A stretch of 64,000 nucleotides of DNA, taken from assembly GCA_963715045.1 (NCBI GenBank), contig CAVQRC010000045.1:102073-166072 (forward strand). The letters are read 5' to 3'. A model generated the notes under the pieces. That model did no database searches. It was not told the DNA's origin and worked only from the letters and a program-made list of their open reading frames with translations. Below, one piece after another: positions 1 through 8,478 of the stretch. This DNA comes from CAVQRC01 sp963715045. GTDB taxonomy: Bacteria > Planctomycetota > Planctomycetia > Pirellulales > Lacipirellulaceae. The translations under genes and the position numbers were made by a program. Every line of letters starts with the position of its first letter. Position 1 is the first letter of the stretch.

Positions 1-2
1 AC

Positions 3-326
3 GTGCCCCTCTCTGCAGAGCTGGCCGTTGCCGGCCGCCGGGCGTCGCCGGCCCCGCAGGTGGGCACTGCCAAAGGCCACCTGGCGTTGGAAGCGGCTGC
101 TCGCCAGATCGGGAGCACCGCGACCGTTGACGAACTGGCATACGCGATCGATCGTCTGCCCGTACCGCAGCAGTCAGTTCTCCGCCCCTTCTACCTCGAA
201 TGCTGCTCGCTGGAGGGGATCGCTGAGCGGTTTCAATTGCCGGTCGACACGGTTTCTTTGTTTCTTGCCCGGGGGACCCGACAATTGGAAGAGTTTCTCG
301 GATCCCAAGCGGCGGGCAGAGTCTAG
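3..326 (+). CDS. Sigma-70 region-4-like protein, C-terminal part (cut by window edge)
   Basis: The last half reads as a helix-turn-helix of the sigma-factor region 4 type. A DRLPVPQQSVLRPFYLE stretch is followed by a SLEGIAERFQLPVDTVSLFL recognition-helix pattern and a short tail. The ORF runs into the window edge, so the GTG at position 3 is probably not the true start and the upstream domains are missing. ECF-type sigma factors and related activators share this fold, so the exact class cannot be decided. It probably acts in transcription initiation. No operon partner is visible on this side. Confidence 0.5.
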   Translation: MPLSAELAVAGRRASPAPQVGTAKGHLALEAAARQIGSTATVDELAYAIDRLPVPQQSVLRPFYLECCSLEGIAERFQLPVDTVSLFLARGTRQLEEFLGSQAAGRV

Positions 327-474
327 CCCGGATTGCGGACAGGTCGCCCAAGACGCCGCGCACCAACCAAGCCCCTCTCCCCGGACCCGTCACCACCCAT
401 GTCCTCGGTCCAAATACCACGCGAGGGGTCCGTGGGGCGGGGCCGTTTCACGCTCGATGACGCTTGACGACCAA

Positions 475-816
475 TCATCCGGCCTCGAGGGGGTAGTCAA
501 TAATCGGAATGTCGCTGCGGGCGACTTCCCGCAGCCGCATCCAACCCCGCGTGATCCGAGCTTCCCGCTCCGCGACGAAGGCCGCGTCGAGCTGTCGCTT
601 GTCAAAAGCCCCTTCGACAACGACGGGAGGAAATCCATCGGCGACAATGTACTGCGCCAACGTCGGATTGCAGCGGATGTGCCGCTCACGCCTGGTGTGA
701 AGAACTTCGGGATCGACCATGCCCACCACGTACCGCAGGTATAGATCGCTTTCGGTAATCCGCTCGACCTCGGCACCGCAGATTTCGCAGAGGTAACCCT
801 CGTCGCATTTGGCCAT
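475..816 (-). CDS. Small conserved-looking protein of unknown function
   Basis: A 113-residue soluble protein. The N-terminus carries a CDEGYLCEIC cysteine group that could be half of a zinc site; no second Cys pair follows. There is no signal peptide or membrane segment. It starts 18 bases after the dapB stop on the same strand, so it is probably co-transcribed with thrC-dapB. I do not recognise the family. Codon use and the tight spacing support a real gene. Confidence 0.6.
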   Translation of the reverse strand: MAKCDEGYLCEICGAEVERITESDLYLRYVVGMVDPEVLHTRRERHIRCNPTLAQYIVADGFPPVVVEGAFDKRQLDAAFVAEREARITRGWMRLREVARSDIPIIDYPLEAG

Positions 817-834
817 GAAGATTCTTCCGCGAAT

Positions 835-1644
835 TCAGTCGTCCAACCCGAGCACGTCCGCGATCGAGTAGCTACCTGGCTGTTTGCCGACGAGCCAGGC
901 TGCTGCGGCCAGTGCGCCCTGCGCGTACGCATCCCGATTCGTGGCCGAGACTCCCAACTCGATCATTTCGCCATCCATTCCGAACAGAATGGTGTGGCGA
1001 CCGGGGTGATCGCCCGCTCTGACGGCGTGGTAACCGATTTCACCGGGCGGTCTGGGGCCGGGGCGGCCTTGGCGTCCGTGGCGGTGTTCGCTCAAACCCA
1101 TGGCTGTCGCGATGAGCTCCCCGAATCGCAGCGCAGTCCCGCTCGGCGCGTCTTCCTTGTAGCGGTGATGATGCTCGATGATCTCGACGTCGACTTGCCC
1201 CGGATGGCGGGCAAGTGCCTTGGCGGCGTCCGCGGCAAGCTTCATGACCAGATTCACCGCCAGGCTCAGATTCGGCGCCCACACCATGGGCACGCGTTGG
1301 GCGGCCGCGCGAATCAATGCTTCCTGCGGCGTATCGAACCCGGTGGTGGCCAGCACGATCGGGAGTCCGGCTTCGGCCGCCTGACCCGCGATCGCGATAG
1401 CGGCCTGCGGAATCGAGAAATCGATGATCGCGTCGACCATCGATGGGTCGGCAATGCGATCGGTGTACGGCACGCCGATCTCGCCCACGCCGGCCGCGAC
1501 ACCTGCGTCCTCACCCAGTCGGGCGGAATCGCCGGATTCGATCGCCGCGACGACCTCGAACTGTTCGCTCGCGTGCGCCAGGGCGATGAGACGCAATCCC
1601 ATCCGCCCGGCAGCGCCGTGAATTGCCAATCGCGTGACGCTCAT
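835..1644 (-). CDS. dapB: 4-hydroxy-tetrahydrodipicolinate reductase
   Basis: DapB performs the NAD(P)H-dependent reduction step of the diaminopimelate/lysine pathway in the cytoplasm. The N-terminus has the Rossmann glycine motif GAAGRMG. The signature EIIEHHHRYKEDAPSGTAL near residue 150 contains the catalytic His pair and the Lys. The chosen ATG gives 269 aa, the normal family length. The open frame extends 93 codons further upstream, but that part does not look like protein. It lies downstream of thrC on the same strand, consistent with an aspartate-family amino-acid operon. Confidence 0.95.
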   Translation of the reverse strand: MSVTRLAIHGAAGRMGLRLIALAHASEQFEVVAAIESGDSARLGEDAGVAAGVGEIGVPYTDRIADPSMVDAIIDFSIPQAAIAIAGQAAEAGLPIVLATTGFDTPQEALIRAAAQRVPMVWAPNLSLAVNLVMKLAADAAKALARHPGQVDVEIIEHHHRYKEDAPSGTALRFGELIATAMGLSEHRHGRQGRPGPRPPGEIGYHAVRAGDHPGRHTILFGMDGEMIELGVSATNRDAYAQGALAAAAWLVGKQPGSYSIADVLGLDD

Positions 1645-1730
1645 CGCAGACCGCCTCGAAACAGGGGACTCGGGGACGATGGAAACTTGAACACCGGACG
1701 GTGCAGAAATCGATGATCCATGATCGCGAA

Positions 1731-3143
1731 TCAGGTATCCGAGTAGAGCTGGATCGCCCGCACGATTTCGTCCAGGTCGTTGCCGACGGCGACCGCCCGA
1801 TTGGCGTAGGTCGCCCGCCGGACACCACGACTGCCCAGCACCTTGTTGAATTGTTCCTGGTCCGTGGAGTGATAGGCCACCGTCGCTGTTGGATCCTTGA
1901 GCTGGTGACCGGTCAGCACACATACGACCCGCTCGTCGGCGTCGATCACACCTTCCTCTCGGAGGATCTTGGCACCCGCGACGCTCGCCGCGCTGGCCGG
2001 TTCACAACCCAGTCCACCCGCGCCCACTTGCGCCTTGGCATCGAGAATCTGCTGGTCGGTGACCTCGCGTACGACCCCATTGCAGACGTCGAGGGCTCGC
2101 AAGCACTTCGGCAGATTCACCGGGCGATTGATTTCGATCGCGCTCGCAATCGTCGATGCGCGTCGCTGCGCCGCATCGAGTTCGGCGTAATACTTATCCA
2201 CGATCGACCAGTCGATGACGCCGTCGTTCCAGCGCAGCCCACGATGCACGAACAACTCGTGCAGTGTATTCGCCCCGGCCGCATTGATGACGGCCAGCCG
2301 TGGCACTCGATCGATCAGTCCGAGCCGGTGCAGTTCCATGAACGCCTTGCCGAACGCACTGCTGTTGCCCAGATTGCCGCCGGGCACCACGATCCAGTCC
2401 GGAACCTCCCAATCGAGCGCTTCGATCACGCGGTACATGATCGTCTTCTGGCCCTCGAGACGGAACGGGTTCACGCTGTTGACGAGGTAGATGTCGAGGG
2501 TCGATGTGACTTCCCGCACCCGCCCCATGGCGTCGTCGAAGTCGCCGGCGATCTGGAGGGTCAGGGCTCCGTAGTCGAGGGCCTGGGAAAGCTTGCCATA
2601 GGAGATCTTCCCCGAACCGATGAAGATCACCGCCTGCATCAGTCGGCTGACTCCACAATACAGCGACAACGAAGCGCTGGTGTTTCCGGTGGAAGCGCAG
2701 GCCGCGCGGCGGGCACCCACGGTGTGGGCGTGCGTGAATGCGGCCGACATCCCGTTGTCCTTGAAGCTCCCGGAGGGGTTGAGCCCTTCGTACTGCAGCA
2801 GCAGCCGGCCTGGATGAACGCCGCAATACGCGGCCACCGGGTCGGATGGCCGAAGTTGCGTCTGCCCTTCGCCGAGCGTGACGACCTTGTCGGGCGAGGC
2901 GAAAGGCAGCAGCTCGTAGAATCGCCAGACTCCGCTGAAGGCCAGCGGTTCGTTCCGCCGCGACCACTTTTGCTCGAAGGCCTTCATCCGGGCGGGGAGC
3001 TCGAGCCGATCCCAGTCGTAGTCGATATCGAGCAACCCGCCGCACTTGGTGCATTCGACGAGGATCCGGGGCACCTCGAAGGTCGCGCCGCAATTCGGAT
3101 CGATGCACCGTTGGAAGGCGAACTCGGGTTGGTTGGGGGGCAC
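1731..3143 (-). CDS. thrC: Threonine synthase
   Basis: ThrC is a PLP-dependent enzyme converting O-phosphohomoserine to threonine. The 470-aa product begins with a zinc-ribbon-like segment (two CxxC-type pairs in residues 13-35), followed by the fold-type II core. The PLP lysine lies in GLNPSGSFKDNGMSAA, and a STGNTSASL phosphate-binding stretch follows. A C-terminal GHQLKDPTATVAYH motif is also present. The start is a GTG at 3143. It is the first gene of the thrC-dapB-hypothetical unit and is divergent from the DksA-like gene. Confidence 0.93.
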   Translation of the reverse strand: MPPNQPEFAFQRCIDPNCGATFEVPRILVECTKCGGLLDIDYDWDRLELPARMKAFEQKWSRRNEPLAFSGVWRFYELLPFASPDKVVTLGEGQTQLRPSDPVAAYCGVHPGRLLLQYEGLNPSGSFKDNGMSAAFTHAHTVGARRAACASTGNTSASLSLYCGVSRLMQAVIFIGSGKISYGKLSQALDYGALTLQIAGDFDDAMGRVREVTSTLDIYLVNSVNPFRLEGQKTIMYRVIEALDWEVPDWIVVPGGNLGNSSAFGKAFMELHRLGLIDRVPRLAVINAAGANTLHELFVHRGLRWNDGVIDWSIVDKYYAELDAAQRRASTIASAIEINRPVNLPKCLRALDVCNGVVREVTDQQILDAKAQVGAGGLGCEPASAASVAGAKILREEGVIDADERVVCVLTGHQLKDPTATVAYHSTDQEQFNKVLGSRGVRRATYANRAVAVGNDLDEIVRAIQLYSDT

Positions 3144-3265
3144 GTGGAATACCGAAGAGGACGGATGTTGATTTGCAGTAACGTATTTCGAGTGAACGAC
3201 TTATGTCACTCTAGGCGAGTAGGTCGGGGCCCGCAAGGCAGCGACTTTGGCCGACCGGTGGGTGT

Positions 3266-3294
3266 TTGACACTCCCCAACCCCAATCTTAGAAT
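3266..3294 (+). promoter_or_regulatory. Sigma70-type promoter for the DksA-like gene
   Basis: A TTGACA box at 3266-3271 and a TAGAAT box at 3289-3294 are separated by exactly 17 bases. They lie about 65 bases upstream of the 3360 start codon and point at it. Confidence 0.7.
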
Positions 3295-3359
3295 GTGCGG
3301 TCTTTAAGATTTGACACCAATTTGCTTTTCTATGGAATATCCGTCGCAGGGAGCACTCC

Positions 3360-3725
3360 ATGAAAAAAGCCGACATGAAAGTCTATCGAGAACGGTTGGT
3401 CGAGCTCCGGGCTCGATTACGCGGCGATGTATCGGCGATGGCGGCGGCCGCCCTGAGAAAGTCGGAGGCCGAGGGCGGGGACGCCTCGAGCATGCCGATT
3501 CACATGGCCGAGTTGGGGAGCGAGAATTTCGAACAGGAGTTCACGCTGAGCCTGGTGCAGCCGAAGGAACTGACGCTCGAAAGCATCGAAGAGGCCCTCC
3601 AGCACATCGAGGCCGGCACTTATGGCAAGTGCATGGAGTGTTCCGGGGTCATTACCAAGAGCCGATTGAACGCAATTCCCTACACATCTCTGTGTATCAA
3701 GTGTGCCGCGCAGCATGACGTCTGA
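3360..3725 (+). CDS. DksA/TraR-family zinc-finger protein
   Basis: A 121-aa protein with an N-terminal coiled-coil helix pair and a C-terminal four-cysteine zinc finger, CMEC plus CIKC, around residues 88-115 (GTYGKCMECSGVI ... SLCIKCAAQHDV). Proteins of this family enter the secondary channel of RNA polymerase and modulate initiation; general DksA and shorter TraR-like paralogues exist. The length fits a short DksA-like member. A GGGAG ribosome-binding sequence precedes the ATG, and a strong promoter lies upstream. The upstream gene is divergent, so this is probably monocistronic. Confidence 0.88.
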   Translation: MKKADMKVYRERLVELRARLRGDVSAMAAAALRKSEAEGGDASSMPIHMAELGSENFEQEFTLSLVQPKELTLESIEEALQHIEAGTYGKCMECSGVITKSRLNAIPYTSLCIKCAAQHDV

Positions 3726-3936
3726 GGCGGCTGGTCTGGCCTGGGTGGCTTGGCGGCGGGGTTGCGAGTTGCGGCGGGGTTGCGAGCTTCTCGATCCTTA
3801 GTCCTGAGATTTAATGCTGCCCGTCTGCTCGGTGCTGAGTGAGCCGCGTCTACCCACATCGGCGTTTGGTTTCCCCGGGCGGTTCCCTATCTTGTAGGCG
3901 TCGCGTGATGAGAGCGTTTGGCCGAGCGGGTTGCCC

Positions 3937-4563
3937 ATGAACGATGTTTCAGAACGAACGGTTTTTTCGTATCGCGGCCGCTGGGCGATGTTTCTCGGGC
4001 TGGCGGTGGCAGGCTGCACAGCCGATCTGCTCAGCAAGGCCTGGGTGTTCGCCTGGCCGGAGCTCTCTCGGGGAAGGGTGCACTGGTTGATCGAGGGTTA
4101 CGCCGGGATCCAGAGAAGCCTCAACGAAGGCGCCCTGTTCGGGATCGGGCAGGGCGGGTCTTCGGTGTTCGCCGTGGTTTCGATCGCGGCGGCCGTCGCG
4201 ATCCCAATCTGGTTGTTCTGCTACGGGGCTGCCAGCAGCCGACTGCTGACGTTCGCCCTGGGGCTGGTCACCGGGGGGGTGCTGGGGAATCTCTACGATC
4301 GCCTCGGGATGCCGGAACTGACGTGGGGGGAGTTCGATCCCGCTCGGCGGGGAGAGGCCGTCTACGCGGTTCGGGACTGGATTCTGGTCCAGGCGAATGA
4401 CCAGTGGCGATGGCCCAATTTCAACATCGCCGACTCGCTCCTGGTCTGCGGGGCCGGTTTGTTGTTCGTGCATGCCTTTCTCCATCCAGGCGATGCGACT
4501 CAGACCGAGGGAAATCAAGGCAACCAGCCGGGACGTCCCGAAGCCACGTCGACCTCGATCTGA
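3937..4563 (+). CDS. lspA: Lipoprotein signal peptidase (signal peptidase II)
   Basis: LspA is an inner-membrane aspartyl protease that cleaves prolipoproteins ahead of the lipidated cysteine. Four hydrophobic segments are visible. The two catalytic motifs are present: GGVLGNLYDRL (GNxxDR type) near residue 115 and NFNIADSLLVCG (FNxAD type) near residue 165. An insert between them (MPELTWGEFDPARRGEAV) is longer than in Escherichia coli. The ATG at 3937 is preferred over the in-frame TTG at 3931. Lipoproteins it could process are encoded at 42280 and 54209. Confidence 0.9.
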   Translation: MNDVSERTVFSYRGRWAMFLGLAVAGCTADLLSKAWVFAWPELSRGRVHWLIEGYAGIQRSLNEGALFGIGQGGSSVFAVVSIAAAVAIPIWLFCYGAASSRLLTFALGLVTGGVLGNLYDRLGMPELTWGEFDPARRGEAVYAVRDWILVQANDQWRWPNFNIADSLLVCGAGLLFVHAFLHPGDATQTEGNQGNQPGRPEATSTSI

Positions 4564-4673
4564 GCCCTGCGCTGCCGGTTTTCTCGCTCCCGTGGTTCGC
4601 CCGAAACCCCCGGGGGCTCTTGGGGCCACTTGCCGTTGGGAATTCGTCATTGGGCATTCCCTCGTCATTCGTC

Positions 4674-4728
4674 CTTAGGCATTCGAAGCTGGGCCGCTTC
4701 AGCGACTCAAATAAGCGCGTTCCTGCAC
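4674..4728 (+). repeat. Partial copy of a dispersed inverted-repeat element
   Basis: About 55 bases match the right half of the element at 55865-55952 (shared core ATTCGAAGCTGGGCCGCTTC, ending GTTCCTGCAC). The left arm is not present here. It lies in the lspA to Rrf2 gap, which otherwise holds only the promoter and leader described next. Confidence 0.7.
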
Positions 4729-4757
4729 ACTTTCCCCGGGGTGCCGGCGTCAGACGA

Positions 4758-4786
4758 TTGACGCGTTTTGACCCGTGACCTATAAC
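4758..4786 (+). promoter_or_regulatory. Sigma70-type promoter for the Rrf2-type gene
   Basis: A TTGACG box at 4758-4763 and a TATAAC box at 4781-4786 have a 17-base spacer. They would start transcription near 4793, giving a leader of about 200 bases before the start codon. That leader can fold: CAGGTG/CACCTG pair at 4829-4846, and a CAGGTC-GCAA-GACCTG stem with a GNRA-type loop lies at 4926-4941. Confidence 0.65.
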
Positions 4787-4991
4787 GCTTGCAAAACTAT
4801 CGCGAAAGGAATGGAACGCCGAGGGTCGCAGGTGCCATGCCACCTGTGGAGAGTCGACACTTTCTCCCAGGCCCGCCAGTTGCGTTTTTCGCTTCTCTCG
4901 ATCACAGGGTTGACGAGCGTGCGTCCAGGTCGCAAGACCTGCGTCAGCAGGGTCCGCTTCGTTCCCGCGAATTCGGCCTCGGCGATCCTTG

Positions 4992-5414
4992 ATGAAACTC
5001 TCCGGTGCATGCGCCTACGCGGTGCAAGCGGTGGTGTTGCTGGCCTGCGACAATTCACACGCACCTGTCCCCTGTAACCGACTGGCCCATGAAGGTGAGA
5101 TGCCTGAACGGTTCCTGTTGCAGGTCCTCAGGCAGTTGGTCACGCACGGAGTGCTGAATTCGACGCGGGGCGTCGTCGGCGGATATCAACTTGCCCGGCC
5201 GGCCGATCAGATTGCTCTCGTGGATGTGATCGAGGCCGTCGATGGGCCGCTGCAAGCGGAGTTGCCCGCGTTTCAGACACTCAACGATGATGCACGGTGT
5301 CGCCTGACCGATGCGATCCAGCTCGCGACCAACGCCGCCAGGGATTCACTCCAGGGGCTCTCGATCGCCGATCTGATTCCTGCCCAGCCGTCGAAGCTGG
5401 GGGAAATCTCATGA
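4992..5414 (+). CDS. Rrf2-family transcriptional regulator
   Basis: A 140-aa winged-helix protein of the Rrf2 type. The start MKLSGACAYAVQAVVLLA matches the family N-terminus. ERFLLQVLRQLVTHGVLNS is the recognition-helix region, and STRGVVGGYQLARPADQIAL is the characteristic wing. Many Rrf2 proteins (IscR, NsrR) carry a three-cysteine cluster for an Fe-S centre. Here only one cysteine (DDARCRL) lies in that region, so a cluster of that kind is unlikely. The target genes cannot be read from the context; the next gene is convergent. Confidence 0.85.
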   Translation: MKLSGACAYAVQAVVLLACDNSHAPVPCNRLAHEGEMPERFLLQVLRQLVTHGVLNSTRGVVGGYQLARPADQIALVDVIEAVDGPLQAELPAFQTLNDDARCRLTDAIQLATNAARDSLQGLSIADLIPAQPSKLGEIS

Positions 5415-5418
5415 GTTC

Positions 5419-6459
5419 CTACTGGGCAACCGAGCGACTTCCGTGAATCGAAGCACCGATTCGCAGCCCCGGCATCAAGGGTCGAGCCGCGGTCGAATAA
5501 CCACGCTCGAAGAGTTCCTGCTTCAGCCCCCGGAACTGCGAGAAGCTGTCGGAATAGGTCCAGCAGGTAATCGTCGTCCGCCCCGCGGGTGCTTCGCGAA
5601 TCGCGGTCATCAAAGCCGATCCGGGCATCAACGCCTGCTCGAAAGGTTCGCCAAGATCTTCTTCCACCGGCAGCAGTTCGAAGCGAACCAGTCGGGCGAC
5701 GGTCCCCGTGGTGATGTTCCCATCGGGGCCCCGGCTTCGCACGCTGTGCCGCGCGAATTGATAGCGCAGGCGGAATCCTTCGACGGGGCCCACGGTGCCG
5801 GTGAACGTGGACTTTTCTTTGAGATGCCACAGACGTGCCTCAGCATCCTGTCGTACCTGATCGAGCAATCGCTCCATCGGAATCACCGCGACTCGACCCC
5901 GCGCCAGCCGCAGATGCAGCTCTTCGCCATGAACGGTGGACGCAATCGGCGTGGGAAGTGATTCCACGACCTGCACGTCGTCCGGGGCCGCTTCGAGGGC
6001 GATTCGCTCCATGTCGAGGTCGGACAGTTTCCGTTCGGCCTCGGCGAAGGCGGAACGCAAACGCAGCTCTTCGCGTTGAAAGCGGTCCAGTTTCCCCCGC
6101 TCGTGTTCCAACGCTTCGGCAAACCGCTGCGAGTGGGCCGTGATCATCACCCGCTCGTCATCCCGGACAGCCACTTCCTGTTCGGTGGCAAGTAACTGTT
6201 GAGTCATTTCCGCCACTTCGTGATACAGCGACTGCGCCTGGAGTTCGACTTCTCGGAGGTCGGCCAGTTCTGGCTCGGATGCCTTGGCCGGCGTGTCGGA
6301 AGCCTGTGGCGAAGTCGCTTCGTCAACGGACGGGGTGTAGGCGGCACGTACGCCGGCGACCATGACGAGGATGATCAGAATCCCCACCATATTGGCCACG
6401 ATATCCAGGAACGAATCCTGGCCTGGCAAGTCGCCGCCCCCACCCTCCCCGCGTTTCAT
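5419..6459 (-). CDS. TolR/ExbD-like membrane protein with coiled coil (second of two)
   Basis: A 346-aa protein with one N-terminal membrane helix following a short cytoplasmic lead: DSFLDIVANMVGILIILVMV. This is the ExbD/TolR layout with its conserved membrane Asp. A coiled coil of about 100 residues and a C-terminal periplasmic domain follow. A strong GGAGGGGG ribosome-binding sequence sits 5 bases before the ATG at 6459. The ATG overlaps the stop of the preceding gene (ATGA) once that gene's frame break is repaired. In the raw sequence it reads as the C-terminal part of a 1019-residue fused ORF, which I regard as an artefact. Confidence 0.75.
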   Translation of the reverse strand: MKRGEGGGGDLPGQDSFLDIVANMVGILIILVMVAGVRAAYTPSVDEATSPQASDTPAKASEPELADLREVELQAQSLYHEVAEMTQQLLATEQEVAVRDDERVMITAHSQRFAEALEHERGKLDRFQREELRLRSAFAEAERKLSDLDMERIALEAAPDDVQVVESLPTPIASTVHGEELHLRLARGRVAVIPMERLLDQVRQDAEARLWHLKEKSTFTGTVGPVEGFRLRYQFARHSVRSRGPDGNITTGTVARLVRFELLPVEEDLGEPFEQALMPGSALMTAIREAPAGRTTITCWTYSDSFSQFRGLKQELFERGYSTAARPLMPGLRIGASIHGSRSVAQ

Positions 6460-8478
6460 GGCTGCCCCCTCCGACCGTAAGTCCGGACTTCTACCCCGCT
6501 GTGTTCCAGCAGTCGTGTGGAGCTTCGCGGCAACCTCCTTGGCTTCGGGGCCGGCCCGCAGCACGAGAACGGGCCTCCAGTACAAGCCGTTGCCCGCCGT
6601 GCCCCACGTGGCCATGTGTGTTCGCAGGGTCGTGACGAATCGCTCGGCCAGCGGGTACCCGACGCCATCAATGGCCAACTCGTGGCCGCGGTTTCCCCGC
6701 TCCGGCAGGATGGCAATCCGGTCGCCGCGGACGACGACCTGGATCGCCCGCTCCACCGGTACGGCATCCGGAGGGACGCCCCGCACGGCCCAGTTCGCGC
6801 CGTGCGTGGCCGCGATCGGCGCCACCTCCGCGGCCGAAGTACCTTGACTGCCTCCCGCCGACCCGCCACCGGCCGCCCTGCCGGCCGAAGCAGCGCCGCC
6901 GGGTCCTCCGCGGGCTTCCCCATTGCTCGCGCCGGCCGACGTCGACAACTGGCCGGTCGCGGTCGGCTGTCCGGCCTGTTCGCCAGAGGGTTCGCCTTCC
7001 CGCTGCTGACCCGTGCTCGGCGACCCGGGCAAGGAGGCCGTTTCGCCCGACGAATGCCCTGGAGCAGCCGTCGCACGCCCATCCGCCGCTGTCGATCTGC
7101 CACCGCCGACGGCCCCTGCTGCCACTCGCCCCGCTGAGAAATCGCCTGCGAAATCACCAGGTTGCGACAGAGTGCTGTAGGGCCCCCGTTGAGGTTCTAC
7201 AGGACGCCCGTCTGCGGCCGGGCCGACAGCCGATCCGCCCGGATAAACGCGGTCGCCTCCAGCGAACTCCGCGGTTGTTTGACCGCCGTCACGTTCGCCG
7301 TAACGGCCTCCGCTCGCGTTCCAGTTCTCGCGTCCCGAAGTTCCAGACCCGGAAATCGGCGCAGATGCACCTCCGCGACTCGGCCCCTCGGGTCCACCGT
7401 CCTCGTACAGCGAAGGCGGGCCCGTCTCCCCTCCAGAATCGTCCCATCCATCCTCCGACGAATCCCCGCTATCCCAGACCGCGTCGCCGCCACTGCCCGA
7501 TCCTGTCGCCGCAGCAATTCCACCTGCCCCGAGAAATCGCGTGGGCGCGGCAGCGGCAAGTTCGCGTTGGCGTGCCCGTGCCATTTCGATCGCTAACTGC
7601 TGGGCATTGGCGAGCTGGGCATTCGCTGGCGGAAACTCCAGTTGCCAATCGCCGTCAACCAGCTCATAGCCGAAGTTGGGGCCCCACGAGGCGAGCGCTC
7701 GGCGAACTTCGTAGTACATCTCGATCCCATCCGGCCGTACGAGCAACAGCGGATAAGGTTGCTGGTCCTGGCCTGCCTCGTTCGCGTAAGCGTTCGCGTA
7801 ATACTCGACCGCGGCACGGACGCCCGCCGCCAGCGGATTGCCGGGTCCCAAGGGCCCGAGAAAATCCGCCTCCTCAAGCTGCACCCCCTCGGGTTGCAAG
7901 ACCACGCGGTCCTCGCGGCACTCGATATAGATCGGTCGTCGCTGGGTGCCATGCGGACCCTCATAAGGAACAATCGCGAACGACTTCTCGCGGTTGGCGA
8001 CGTCTTCCCGCACCTTCTCGAGTTCGGCTTCGGCATCCGCAATGGCCGCTTTGAGCGCCGCGAGTTCTCGTTCTGCTTCCTCCTGATCGGCGAGCTCGGT
8101 CTGTTCCAGCGATTTCAGACGATCGGCTTCTCGTTCGAGCACGGCCAGTGCTTCGTGCAGCCGCCGCGTGTGCTCCTCAATGTGGCTCAGTTTGGCTCTG
8201 GCGTCGCTCAGACGCGAGGCCGCTTCGGCGCGAATCTCCAGCAGTTCGCGGTAGCGTTGCTCTGCGCGCTGGCGGGCGGCCTCCTGTTGGGCCGCGTCTG
8301 GCGATTCGACAGCCGGCGGCTGGTCCGCCGGAGTCGGCTGCCGGGCCGAGGCGGCGTTCACCCGCGCTTGCTCGGAGAGTCCGACCAGGATTACGAGCAA
8401 CGCTCCCATCGTGCACAGCAGCACGGCCATGAAGGGAAACAGGGAGACGTCCTCGTCTTTCTGTTTCGCATGGCTCAT
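6456..8478 (-). CDS. TolR/ExbD-like membrane protein, long Gly/Ser-rich type (first of two, frame break near its end)
   Basis: The N-terminus SLFPFMAVLLCTMGALLVIL is a single ExbD-like membrane helix. A coiled coil (residues about 65-155), a folded segment and a long Gly/Ser/Thr-rich linker (about residues 320-530) follow. A C-terminal domain then resembles part of the first folded segment. Near 6508-6514 the frame changes by one base. The alternative frame reads LLEHSGVEVRTYGRRGQP and stops at 6456, overlapping the next ATG. Restored length is about 673 aa. It probably forms the stator-like partner of the ExbB-like protein upstream. Confidence 0.7.

Noticed and set aside
1701..3269. 522-residue plus-strand ORF opposite thrC
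   Set aside because: It is antisense to an unambiguous threonine synthase.
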